Below, piece after piece: positions 1 through 5,968 of a stretch of DNA of 8,489 nucleotides. The stretch is from an uncultured bacterium (GTDB lineage Bacteria > Actinomycetota > Coriobacteriia > Coriobacteriales > Coriobacteriaceae), in NCBI GenBank assembly GCA_905215205.1, contig CAJMPK010000060.1:1-8489 (forward strand), given 5' to 3'. Within the stretch, counting starts at the first letter, position 1. Every line of letters starts with the position of its first letter. A program made the translations under genes and the position numbers. The notes below the pieces were generated by a model, which made no database searches, had not been told where the DNA came from, and saw only the letters and a program-made list of their open reading frames with translations.

Positions 1-2
1 CT

Positions 3-39
3 AACCTGCCAAAAAGGGACAGGTTTATTTTGGCAGGTT
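3..39. repeat. GGGACA-loop palindrome, 12-bp stem and 13-nt loop
   Basis: Positions 3-14 (AACCTGCCAAAA) pair perfectly with 28-39 (TTTTGGCAGGTT) around a 13-nt loop that contains GGGACAGG. Two other hairpins in the window, at 789-825 and 1053-1091, share the stem length, the 13-nt loop and a GGGACA core on one strand. Read on the plus strand the hairpin is followed by TTTTATCT, so it could also end a transcript entering from outside the window. Hairpins with a GGGACAGG core resemble the REP-type repeats moved by REP-associated tyrosine transposases; no such transposase lies in this window, so that link is inferred. Confidence 0.6.
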
Positions 40-50
40 TTATCTGGGCA

Positions 51-102
51 AACGTCGAAGCCGCCACAAAGGTACCCTTGGTGGCGGCTTCGACTCGACG
101 TT
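51..102. terminator. Strong palindrome downstream of hicB, possible terminator
   Basis: GTCGAAGCCGCCAC at 54-67 pairs perfectly with 81-94 (14 bp, 13-nt loop). Positions 69-72 and 76-79 in the loop can add AAGG/CCTT pairing. The right side carries a small tandem duplication (TCGACTCGAC), so an alternative fold pairs 51-58 with 95-102 and bulges out five bases. It starts just past the hicB stop, so it probably ends or protects the hicAB transcript. No U-tract follows on the minus strand, so a classical intrinsic terminator is not proven. Confidence 0.5.
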
Positions 103-106
103 GGCT

Positions 107-436
107 TCACAGCGCTGCTGCAATCGCTTCGGTTACAAACTTATTGAGCGATTCGCCCTTCTTTGCCGCTGCCAGTGCCGCCTGTTTGTGAAGCTCGGAA
201 CCCGTTCTTACGTTGAACGAGCCTTTAAAAGCCCGCTCGGGTTCCTTGCCCTTCTCGGCGCAAAACTCAAGGTAATCGTCGACGGCGTCGTGGAAGCATT
301 GCTCCACTTCTTCAGCCGTGGAGCCTTCAAACACAATTGCATCCCTAATGCCGGCAACCATTCCGGTTAGCACATGCTGCTCGGCATCGAACTCGACTGG
401 GGCGAAATAACCCTTGTATGCCAAAACGTTACTCAT
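107..436 (-). CDS. hicB: HicB family antitoxin (RHH C-terminus)
   Basis: Antitoxin of a type II HicAB module; by family knowledge it binds and neutralises the HicA mRNA interferase and represses its own promoter. The 109-residue product has the HicB-like N-terminal fold (YKGYFAPVEFD, then a GMV..IRDAIVFEGSTAEEVEQ stretch) up to about residue 65. The C-terminal segment, about residues 70-105 (FNVRTGSELHKQAALAAA..., then SLNKFVTEAI), looks like a ribbon-helix-helix DNA-binding domain. I chose the ATG at 434-436 because GGAGGT sits four bases upstream; the in-frame ATG at 449-451 lacks such a site. The start overlaps the end of hicA by eight bases (ATGAGTAA), implying translational coupling. The toxin-first order is common for hicAB. 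Confidence 0.88.
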   Translation of the reverse strand: MSNVLAYKGYFAPVEFDAEQHVLTGMVAGIRDAIVFEGSTAEEVEQCFHDAVDDYLEFCAEKGKEPERAFKGSFNVRTGSELHKQAALAAAKKGESLNKFVTEAIAAAL

Positions 437-692
437 GACTACCTCCGACATCTTGCAGAAATCGAACGATGTTTCGAATGGTTCCCGCTGTCAATTCGTC
501 AGATGGATGTGGCGCGTGCATTACGAACATCCTGCCATCTGATGGCCTGTAGAAGCGAACGCGCGATCCGGATGTCTTGCCTTTGTTGTCCATTTCAAAG
601 CCATATGAAGCCATGACTTTTAAAAAATCGGTATACCGATACGTCGAAGGGCAGCTAAGCAGTTGGGCGATGAGTTTATCGGATCGAGTCAT
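429..692 (-). CDS. hicA: HicA family toxin (mRNA interferase)
   Basis: Small RNase toxin of the HicAB module, 87 residues, the usual size of a HicA with the dsRBD-like fold. Visible features are an N-terminal helix (MTRSDKLIAQLL), a region suiting the first strands (GFEMDNKGKTSGSRVRF, about residues 31-47), and a C-terminal block with H59 and H62 (MHAPHPSDELTAGTIRNIVRFL) matching the H.PHP..EL..G....I pattern of the family. Where classical HicA proteins have a G-S-H catalytic motif, this one has G-S-R (residues 42-44). The GSRVRF form is, as I recall it, its own HicA subgroup rather than a loss, and the histidines of the PHP block may act instead. GAGG lies four bases before the ATG. The gene is first in the operon, just after the promoter at 716-744. 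Confidence 0.85.
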   Translation of the reverse strand: MTRSDKLIAQLLSCPSTYRYTDFLKVMASYGFEMDNKGKTSGSRVRFYRPSDGRMFVMHAPHPSDELTAGTIRNIVRFLQDVGGSHE

Positions 693-707
693 CCCGCCTC
701 ACATTCT

Positions 708-726
708 GCAACTATATTCTAGTTGC
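708..726. promoter_or_regulatory. Palindromic operator overlapping the hicAB -10
   Basis: GCAACTA (708-714) and TAGTTGC (720-726) form a perfect 7-bp inverted repeat around TATTC. GTTGCAA is also repeated directly at 722-728 and 738-744, the second copy covering the -35. HicB antitoxins with RHH domains autorepress by binding such short repeats, so this is the likely HicB operator. The palindrome is seen; its ligand is inferred. Confidence 0.55.
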
Positions 727-744
727 AATTTAAGTTCGTTGCAA
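716..744 (-). promoter_or_regulatory. hicAB promoter (-35 TTGCAA, -10 TAGAAT)
   Basis: On the minus strand TTGCAA (739-744) and TAGAAT (716-721) are separated by exactly 17 bases, giving a predicted transcription start near 708, about 16 bases before the hicA ATG. This is the best sigma-70-type promoter match in the window and reads directly into hicA. Confidence 0.65.
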
Positions 745-788
745 GCACCTCTACTATAGAACATGTGTGCGTATAGAACAAGTGTTCG

Positions 789-828
789 AACCACCACAAA
801 AGTGCCTGTCCCCTTTGCGGTGGTTTTT
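789..828. repeat. GGGACA-loop palindrome, second copy
   Basis: AACCACCaCAAA (789-800) pairs with TTTGcGGTGGTT (814-825), with one internal mismatch, around the 13-nt loop AGTGCCTGTCCCC, which reads GGGGACAGGCACT on the other strand. On the plus strand it ends in TTTTT, but no plus-strand gene lies upstream of it. It therefore looks like an inserted REP-type element rather than a terminator serving a visible gene. The stem base composition also resembles the 54-94 palindrome (CCRCCACAAA). Confidence 0.6.
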
Positions 829-853
829 GCTGAAGGGCGGGCATCTGCGGCGG

Positions 854-916
854 TTTGTCTCGATCTGTAACAGTAACTCGGCATAAATGGACCTAGCTGT
901 TACAGATCGAGACAAA
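854..916. repeat. Long palindrome A (GTCTCGATCTGTAACAG arms)
   Basis: Positions 854-873 are the perfect reverse complement of 897-916 (20 bp), with a 23-nt spacer. There is no coding potential and no U-tract outside the stem. The arm is nearly identical to that of palindrome B at 936-996, so the two form a repeated unit, like the paired palindromes of BIME or MITE elements. Confidence 0.8.
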
Positions 917-935
917 GAGCCGGCGACATTCAGAA

Positions 936-996
936 TTGTCTCAATCTGTAACATCTGGGACCGATATCTTCGTCTAGGTGTTACAGATTGAGACAA
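936..996. repeat. Long palindrome B (GTCTCAATCTGTAACA arms)
   Basis: Positions 936-953 are the perfect reverse complement of 979-996 (18 bp), with a 25-nt spacer unlike that of palindrome A. The arm differs from palindrome A at one position (A instead of G in GTCTCRATC), and the opposite arm carries the matching change, so pairing is kept. The two palindromes are 19 bases apart. Confidence 0.8.
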
Positions 997-1046
997 ACTG
1001 GTGGGACGGGGCGGGCCAAAGTCAGACCGCCTGCCCCGTCCGCGGC

Positions 1047-1091
1047 AAAAGAAAAGGTAGATTTTCAGGCATGTCCCAAAAATCTACCTTT
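1047..1091 (-). terminator. Intrinsic terminator of the M16 protease gene
   Basis: On the minus strand, AAAGGTAGATTTT (1091 down to 1079) pairs perfectly with AAAATCTACCTTT (1065 down to 1053) and is followed by TTTTCTTTT. It begins six bases past the protease stop codon, so it is a good rho-independent terminator for that gene. Its 13-nt loop reads TGGGACATGCCTG on the minus strand and so shares the GGGACA core and the geometry of the hairpins at 3-39 and 789-825. A repeat of that family may have been taken over as a terminator. Confidence 0.75.
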
Positions 1092-1096
1092 GTGCC

Positions 1097-4000
1097 TTAG
1101 CCCAGCAGGTCGACTACGTTGAAGCCGGCGTTGCTCTTGGCGATGACTTCGCGGCTGCCAAAGACGCAGATGGGCGATTCGGCTGCGATACGCGCCACGT
1201 CGGCGCCGAGCGAGCGAAGCTCACCGGGCGTGGCGGCGAGCATCTGGGCGCGACGCTCCTCGCGCGCGTGCGGATCGAGCCCAGCCAGGTAGGTCGTATT
1301 GCGGCGCTTGGTGAGCGCGTACGGCTTCACCGGCGCGTCCATGCCGCTCACGCAGCTCACGATAAAGCCCTCAAAGGCGGCCTCGTCGGGCTCAAAGCTG
1401 CCAAGCCATGCACCCGCGCGCTTCACGCGCTCAATCGAAGGATCGATCGCCGGGTCGCGGTAGGTGTAGAACGCCGTCTGGCGCTCGCCGGCTGCGCGGA
1501 ATCCGCAGCCGTACGCACCGCCCTTCACGCGAATCTCGTTCCACAGGTAGTCGTAGGAGAGTGCGTTGGCAGCCACGGCCCAAGCGCCTGTCACGTCAAT
1601 GCCCAAGCGACGCGGATCGCACGCACACGCGGCAAAGCAGATGTCGCTGGGGATGACGAAAGCCTCGTGGCGGTCGCGCGGCGTCGGCACCACGAACGCG
1701 TCGCGGCCGGCAACAGCACCGTCGCCCGCACCCAGCCCCAGGTCGCCCGCGGCATCCCAGTACGCGTCAAAGTCCTCGTCGCTGCCGGTAAAGCTCGCCA
1801 TGCAGCCATCGGCCACAAAGATGCGCCCCACCAGCTCGGCAAGCTTGGTACGCAGCCCGTCCACGCGCTCGTTAAAGTGGTCGAGCAAATCGCGCAGGAA
1901 CAGGTAGAAGTCTACGCCCGAGAGCTGCTCGCGCACCACGGCCGAAGGCGAGCTGTAGCTCATCGCGCGACCGAGCGCCGCCGAGTGGCCGTTGTTGATA
2001 AAGCCCTGCTCAAGCCCAATACGAATCTGCGTGAGCACGTCGCGCACGCGGTCGGCGTCGGCATCTGCCAAAAGCGTGCTCGACCATACCTCGCGCGGCA
2101 GGCTCGCCAGCGCATCGATCTTCTCGGACAGGGCGCCGGCGCTCACCAGCAGGTAGGGGCGTACGCCGTCCACTTCGGGCTGCGTCATGACCTCGGTCGT
2201 AAAGCTCAAAAAGCCGAGCTTGCCAGCGAGCAAGTTGTCGAGTTCCTCGGCCGAGTGCTCGCGCGTGGGCAGCTGCTTAAACAGGCGGCAGAGCAGTGTC
2301 ACATAGGGCAGATCCTCAAACGCGACGCAGCTCAGGTCGAAATACTGCATGGCGTAGGCCAGACGGTTGGTGGGGATGCCGTGGCGCAGGCAGGGGATGG
2401 GCGCGGTCGTGTCCACGACCAGCGGCGGCTCGGGGCGCGCCTCGCCAATGTCGGACACGCGCAGACGCGGCAGCGTGGCCTTGGCCTCGGGTGTGTCCTC
2501 GGCCTCCTGCGCGGTGCGCAGCGCAGCCGTGCGCTCGACCACATCGGCCAGCTCGGCATCGGTCATGGCGTCACGCTTGGCTGCCAGCTCGGCGGCCTCG
2601 GCACCCTCCGTACCCTCGGCAGCGTCTACCGGAACCAGCTCGACCAGCGCCATGTGGTCGTTTTGCAGCACCAGCTCGCGCAGCAGGTCCTCAAAGTAGC
2701 TGCCGTCCAGCTCGCCACGAAGCTCCTCGTACACCGGGCCGTACTTGAGCGCCAGCGTCGCGGCGTCGTCATCGTAGAGCCACGTGCTCAGCGCGTCACA
2801 CGCAATGGCCACGCCGTCGGCGATACCGTAGTCGCGCTGGCGCAGGTCGTATTCGTTGCTGCTGATGATGGCTTCCAGGCGCTCGCGCGGAACGCCATGC
2901 TCGCATAGGTCGCGGCAGGCGTCCTGGAACACGCGGCGCAGCTCGCGCGCCACGCCGGGCTGCGCGTTTTGCAGCATGATGAGCTCGTAGGGCTGCAGAC
3001 TCTCGGCCGCGGTGTAGCTCACCACGTTGCCGCCCAGGCCGGCGGCCAGAATGGCTTTCTTAACCGGCGCTTCGTTGGAGCCCAGCAGTGCCTCAAACAG
3101 GATATCCGCCGCGATCGTGCGCTTGCGGTCGAGCGCGCTGCCCAGCACCAGGCCCAGGCCCACCAAGGCGTTCTCGGGCGTGGTGGCCATCTCGACGCGC
3201 TTGTACTCGCAGGTCACGGGTGCCTGCACGCCCAGCGGATTGGGCGCCAGCGTGGACGGGTCCTCGCCGGCGGCGACGGCAGCGTCCATGCGGCTGCTCG
3301 CGGCACTCGGCTGCGACAGATAGCGCTCGTCCAAAAACGCCAGCGCGCGGTCCACGTCCAGGTCGCCGTAGAGCGTGATGTAGGAGTTGGAAGGATTGTA
3401 GTGGCGCGCATGCGTGTCCAGGAACTGCTCGTAGGTGAGCGCGGGAATCGCGCGCGGGTCGCCGCCGCTCTCGTGCGCATAAGCGGTGTCGGGATAGAGC
3501 GCGGCGTTGACGGCGTCGTCCAGCACGCTCATGGGGTCGGACAGCGCGCCCTTCATCTCGTTGAACACCACGCCGTTATAGCGCAGCGTGCCCTCGCGCA
3601 GGCTCGCGGAGCTGCCGTCGCCCTCGCCCTCGGCGCCCTCCGGCAGGTCCAGCTCGTAGTGCCAGCCCTCCTGCTCAAAAATGGTGGGCTTGGTATAGAT
3701 GGCCGGGTTGAACACCGCGTCCAGGTACACGTCCATCAGGTTGTACAGATCCTGCTCGTTGGTGGTGGCAACGGGGTAGATGGTTTTGTCGGGGTAGGTC
3801 ATGGCGTTGAGGAACGTCTGCATGGAGCTCTTGATCAGGTCGACAAATGGCTCCTTGACGGGGAACTTGGCCGATCCGCACAGCACCGAGTGCTCAAGAA
3901 TATGGAACACGCCGGTGGAATCGGCCGGCGGCGTCTTAAAGCCAATGGCAAAGGCCTTGTTCTCGTCGTCGCACGCCAGGTACAGCAGGCGAGCGCCCGA

Positions 4001-4141
4001 TGCGGTGTGGCGCAGCACGTAGGCGTCCGAATCGAGCTCGGGCACGGTCTCGCGGCGCTCGACGGCAAAGCCGTGGCAGGTGGTGCCGGGCACCAGCAGC
4101 GCGGCAGCAGCGGCGCGCGGGTCGGTTGAGGTGATGGGCAT
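1097..4141 (-). CDS. M16C zinc metalloprotease, PreP/Cym1-like
   Basis: Insulin-degrading-enzyme-type peptidase of the presequence protease (M16C) family, which degrades short unstructured peptides inside a closed two-lobed chamber. The 1014-residue product matches the roughly 1000-residue family length. The inverted zinc motif HILEH gives H80, E83 (catalytic base) and H84; the third zinc ligand is probably E195 in VVFNEMKG. The gap between H84 and E195 is longer than usual because of a Gly/Glu-rich insertion at about residues 168-185. The inactive C-terminal lobe keeps the substrate-binding R..GGAYG motif (R871, Y877). No signal peptide or membrane segment is visible, so it is probably cytosolic. 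I chose the ATG at 4139-4141, which has AAAGGAG seven bases upstream; an in-frame extension of 89 codons to 4408 lacks family similarity and crosses the non-coding palindrome at 4314-4364. It is monocistronic, with its own terminator. Confidence 0.92.
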   Translation of the reverse strand: MPITSTDPRAAAAALLVPGTTCHGFAVERRETVPELDSDAYVLRHTASGARLLYLACDDENKAFAIGFKTPPADSTGVFHILEHSVLCGSAKFPVKEPFVDLIKSSMQTFLNAMTYPDKTIYPVATTNEQDLYNLMDVYLDAVFNPAIYTKPTIFEQEGWHYELDLPEGAEGEGDGSSASLREGTLRYNGVVFNEMKGALSDPMSVLDDAVNAALYPDTAYAHESGGDPRAIPALTYEQFLDTHARHYNPSNSYITLYGDLDVDRALAFLDERYLSQPSAASSRMDAAVAAGEDPSTLAPNPLGVQAPVTCEYKRVEMATTPENALVGLGLVLGSALDRKRTIAADILFEALLGSNEAPVKKAILAAGLGGNVVSYTAAESLQPYELIMLQNAQPGVARELRRVFQDACRDLCEHGVPRERLEAIISSNEYDLRQRDYGIADGVAIACDALSTWLYDDDAATLALKYGPVYEELRGELDGSYFEDLLRELVLQNDHMALVELVPVDAAEGTEGAEAAELAAKRDAMTDAELADVVERTAALRTAQEAEDTPEAKATLPRLRVSDIGEARPEPPLVVDTTAPIPCLRHGIPTNRLAYAMQYFDLSCVAFEDLPYVTLLCRLFKQLPTREHSAEELDNLLAGKLGFLSFTTEVMTQPEVDGVRPYLLVSAGALSEKIDALASLPREVWSSTLLADADADRVRDVLTQIRIGLEQGFINNGHSAALGRAMSYSSPSAVVREQLSGVDFYLFLRDLLDHFNERVDGLRTKLAELVGRIFVADGCMASFTGSDEDFDAYWDAAGDLGLGAGDGAVAGRDAFVVPTPRDRHEAFVIPSDICFAACACDPRRLGIDVTGAWAVAANALSYDYLWNEIRVKGGAYGCGFRAAGERQTAFYTYRDPAIDPSIERVKRAGAWLGSFEPDEAAFEGFIVSCVSGMDAPVKPYALTKRRNTTYLAGLDPHAREERRAQMLAATPGELRSLGADVARIAAESPICVFGSREVIAKSNAGFNVVDLLG

Positions 4142-4157
4142 ATGCAGTCTCCTTTGA

Positions 4158-4209
4158 CGCCCCAGCGGGGGCGAATCGAGTCGAATCCTCGAGAGTATAC
4201 CCATATGGG
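4158..4209 (-). promoter_or_regulatory. Leader of the M16 gene: -10-like TATACT, CCCATATGGG palindrome, GC hairpin
   Basis: Reading the minus strand towards the protease, a perfect 10-bp palindrome CCCATATGGG (4200-4209) abuts TATACT (4194-4199), the best -10 candidate. No good -35 is found at 16-18 bases. CGCCCC/GGGGCG (4158-4173, four-base loop) then forms a hairpin immediately before the ribosome-binding site. A promoter here, with a regulator bound at the palindrome, is plausible but not proven. Confidence 0.35.
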
Positions 4210-4313
4210 GCCGCGACCCTGCGGCGAACTGGAGACGATGCAGCCGGATTGGGCATAGGTCCCGCGTGCCCGCCGCACGAGCGTGGAAAATTGGACACTC
4301 GCCAAACGAGAGG

Positions 4314-4364
4314 GGATATTTGGACGGAATCTGCGCAAAAGCCCCAAAAACCGTCCAAATATCC
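4314..4364. repeat. Long palindrome C (GGATATTTGGACGG arms)
   Basis: Positions 4314-4327 are the perfect reverse complement of 4351-4364 (14 bp), with a 23-nt spacer, the same spacer length as palindrome A but unrelated in sequence. No U-tract follows on either strand, so it is not an ordinary terminator. A partial echo (GATATCCGACCGTCC) follows at about 4371-4385. It lies between the divergent protease and regulator genes, outside the likely protease transcript. Confidence 0.65.
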
Positions 4365-4413
4365 ACTCTTGATATCCGACCGTCCGAAAATCCTCGGTCG
4401 TCCATCACTCGCG

Positions 4414-4661
4414 TATCTCTCGTCTCTCATTCGTCTCTAATATGAGAGATGACAGGAAGATGAGAGAAAAATATGAGAGATAACTGAGCAGCAAAGAGAC
4501 AGGCAATCATGGTAGTGTCTCAATACCGATTGTTCTACCAGCAAAAATATGTATAAATGAAGCAAATGGTAGACATTCCATCTCTATCTATCTCTTATCT
4601 CTAAGCCGAGAGACAGAGAGATAAACGAGAGATAATTACGAGAGATAACTGTGAGACGAGG
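4414..4661. promoter_or_regulatory. Array of GAGAGATA boxes in both orientations
   Basis: The 9-mer GAGAGATAA occurs exactly four times on the plus strand, at 4475, 4616, 4627 and 4640. Close variants are ATGAGAGATGA (4442), ATGAGAGAAA (4460), GAGAGAC (about 4608) and GTGAGACGAG (4651). The reverse orientation appears as TATCTCTCG (4414), GTCTCTCAT (4422), CGTCTCTAA (4432), CATCTCTAT (4579), CTATCTCTT (4588) and TTATCTCT (4595). Inverted pairs include TCTCTCAT (4423-4430) with ATGAGAGA (4442-4449), and TTATCTCT (4595-4602) with AGAGATAA (4617-4624). The array flanks a candidate promoter and ends at the GTG of the winged-helix regulator, so it most likely is a multi-site operator, perhaps for that protein itself. 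Confidence 0.7.
4530..4557 (+). promoter_or_regulatory. Candidate promoter of the AlbA/winged-helix gene
   Basis: TTGTTC (4530-4535) and TATAAA (4552-4557) are 16 bases apart in an A/T-rich stretch, reading towards the gene at 4651 with a leader of about 87 bases. The GAGAGATA boxes lie on both sides, and the downstream cluster would be inside the leader. CTACCA (4535-4540) and TGGTAG (4567-4572) form an inverted repeat bracketing the -10, another possible regulator site. Confidence 0.45.
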
Positions 4662-5868
4662 GAAATCTATCCGTGGCATTCTCCGCAGGACCGAGCGAGT
4701 GGAGCTTCAGGGCGTCATCGTTCTCGTCATTACGATTGAGGAGCTCGATCCGTCGAGCAAGCCCTGCTATGTCATAGAGCGGGGCGCCCAGGGCGGCAGC
4801 TACAAGCGCATCGATGACAAAGATGTGCCGCTTTCATCGACCGAGGTGCTCGCATTGGCGTCATACGGCCGAGCGACTCCGAGCGATCGCGACGCGGTGG
4901 CGGGTGCGGGCGCGGACGATCTCGACGAGACGCTGGTCGACCGTACGATAGATCGGGCTTTCTCGTTGACGCCCCGGGCAATGCGCGGCGCGCCGGACAA
5001 ACAAACGAAGCTGGAGCGCCTAAATTTCCTTGATTCCCAGGGCAATGTCACCAAGGCTGGACTCCTAGTTGCGGGCATCTACCCTCAGCAGTTTTATCCC
5101 AAGCTCTTTATCGACATGGCTGTCCATGCGGGGACCCGGAAAGGCACGGCGGGGTCGCTGAGGTTCATGGACCGCACAATCTGTGAGGGAACGTTGGGCG
5201 AGATGATCTCGGATGCCGTCGCAGCCGTCGCCAAGAATTTGCGGCGAACCTCGACCGTCCAAGGCGTCTCGCGTGTCGACTCGCTGGAGATTCCCGAGGA
5301 GGTTCTGCGCGAGGCAATCGCCAACGCCGTAATCCATCGAGAATACGGGGATCGGTTCTGTGGACAATCGATTGCCGTCGACGTCTTTGACGATCGTGTC
5401 GAGGTGACGAATCCTGGCGGCCTTTACGGGGGAAAGACTCGCGAGAACTTGTTTGACGGCAGCTCCCGATGCCGTAACGCGACGCTTGTGAAGCTCATGT
5501 CGATTGTCCCGCTGCCGGATGGCGCAGGTTCGCCGGCTGAGGGCAATGGCTCGGGCATCCCGATGATGATCGATGCCATGCGCGCGCATGGTCTGGCCGA
5601 GCCCCTGTTCTGCCCGGGATTCGATCGGTTCAAGGTCGTACTTTACCGTTCAAAGATCGAGCCGGTCGATCATGGCGGGGGCTTAATTGTGACGGCACTC
5701 AAACACTACGGCGAGCTGGGGACGCGTGAGCTGGCAGAACGCACGGGGCTTACAATTTCCCAGGTTAGGTCGCGCGTCAACGCGCTCATTGCTCAAGGCG
5801 AGCTTGAGCCCACGGCGCCGGCGACGAGCCGCAACCGCAAGTATCGACTGTCAGAGCGCGTGGAATAA
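4651..5868 (+). CDS. ATP-binding/winged-helix regulator with truncated AlbA_2 domain
   Basis: Member of the AlbA_2 (Schlafen-like, divergent AAA-4) plus HATPase_c_4 family of putative transcriptional regulators; 405 residues. Residues 20-66 match only the second half of an AlbA_2 domain (VIVLVI.IEEL...KPCYV, then GGSYKR). Residues about 218-333 are the HATPase_c_4 region, with EAIANAVIHREY (221-232), DRVEVTNPGG (248-257) and GNGSGI (298-303). Residues about 343-402 form a winged helix (ELGTRELAERTGLTISQVRSRVNALIAQGELE). Full-length relatives should have about 80-100 more N-terminal residues. An in-frame TAA at 4633-4635, inside a GAGAGATAA box, blocks extension, and the start at GTG 4651 has only a weak GAGAG ribosome-binding site. 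It is either a 5'-truncated gene or a short form using a new start. The reading frame is otherwise intact. Confidence 0.75.
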   Translation: MRRGKSIRGILRRTERVELQGVIVLVITIEELDPSSKPCYVIERGAQGGSYKRIDDKDVPLSSTEVLALASYGRATPSDRDAVAGAGADDLDETLVDRTIDRAFSLTPRAMRGAPDKQTKLERLNFLDSQGNVTKAGLLVAGIYPQQFYPKLFIDMAVHAGTRKGTAGSLRFMDRTICEGTLGEMISDAVAAVAKNLRRTSTVQGVSRVDSLEIPEEVLREAIANAVIHREYGDRFCGQSIAVDVFDDRVEVTNPGGLYGGKTRENLFDGSSRCRNATLVKLMSIVPLPDGAGSPAEGNGSGIPMMIDAMRAHGLAEPLFCPGFDRFKVVLYRSKIEPVDHGGGLIVTALKHYGELGTRELAERTGLTISQVRSRVNALIAQGELEPTAPATSRNRKYRLSERVE

Positions 5869-5873
5869 ATGCG

Positions 5874-5922
5874 TTAGTGGACGAGGCGAACCAATAATCG
5901 ACCCTCAATTGGCGCCCACTAA
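5874..5922. repeat. Imperfect hairpin between convergent genes
   Basis: TTAGTGG (5874-5880), GCG (5886-5888) and CCAAT (5891-5895) pair with CCACTAA (5916-5922), CGC (5913-5915) and ATTGG (5908-5912). This makes a 15-bp stem with bulges only on the left arm and a 12-nt loop. It starts five bases past the regulator stop and could end its transcript, but no U-tract follows. The one-sided bulges suggest either a degenerate palindromic repeat or a structured RNA end. Confidence 0.4.
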
Positions 5923-5968
5923 GATAAAGCGGTTGTTGCTCAGTCGACGGTGATGCTAAAGACTCGGC

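Noticed and set aside
36..47. HicA as catalytically dead because GSH is replaced by GSR
   Set aside because: The coordinates given are residues. The GSRVRF form with a downstream H.PHP block appears to be a regular HicA variant, so loss of activity is not supported.
1268..4129. Long open frames on the plus strand opposite the protease (546 and 386 codons)
   Set aside because: They are antisense shadows of a GC-rich gene: His/Arg/Ala/Gly-rich, no motifs, no ribosome sites.
4142..4408. In-frame 89-codon N-terminal extension of the M16 protease
   Set aside because: It runs through palindrome C and the leader hairpin, has no family similarity, and the strong AAAGGAG site marks the ATG at 4139-4141.
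4516..4524. TGTCTCAAT matching the arm of palindrome B
   Set aside because: Only nine bases match and no inverted partner exists, so chance is likely in this GTCTC-rich stretch.
4414..4661. CRISPR array
   Set aside because: The repeats are only 8-10 bases, in both orientations and irregularly spaced, without spacer-sized intervals.
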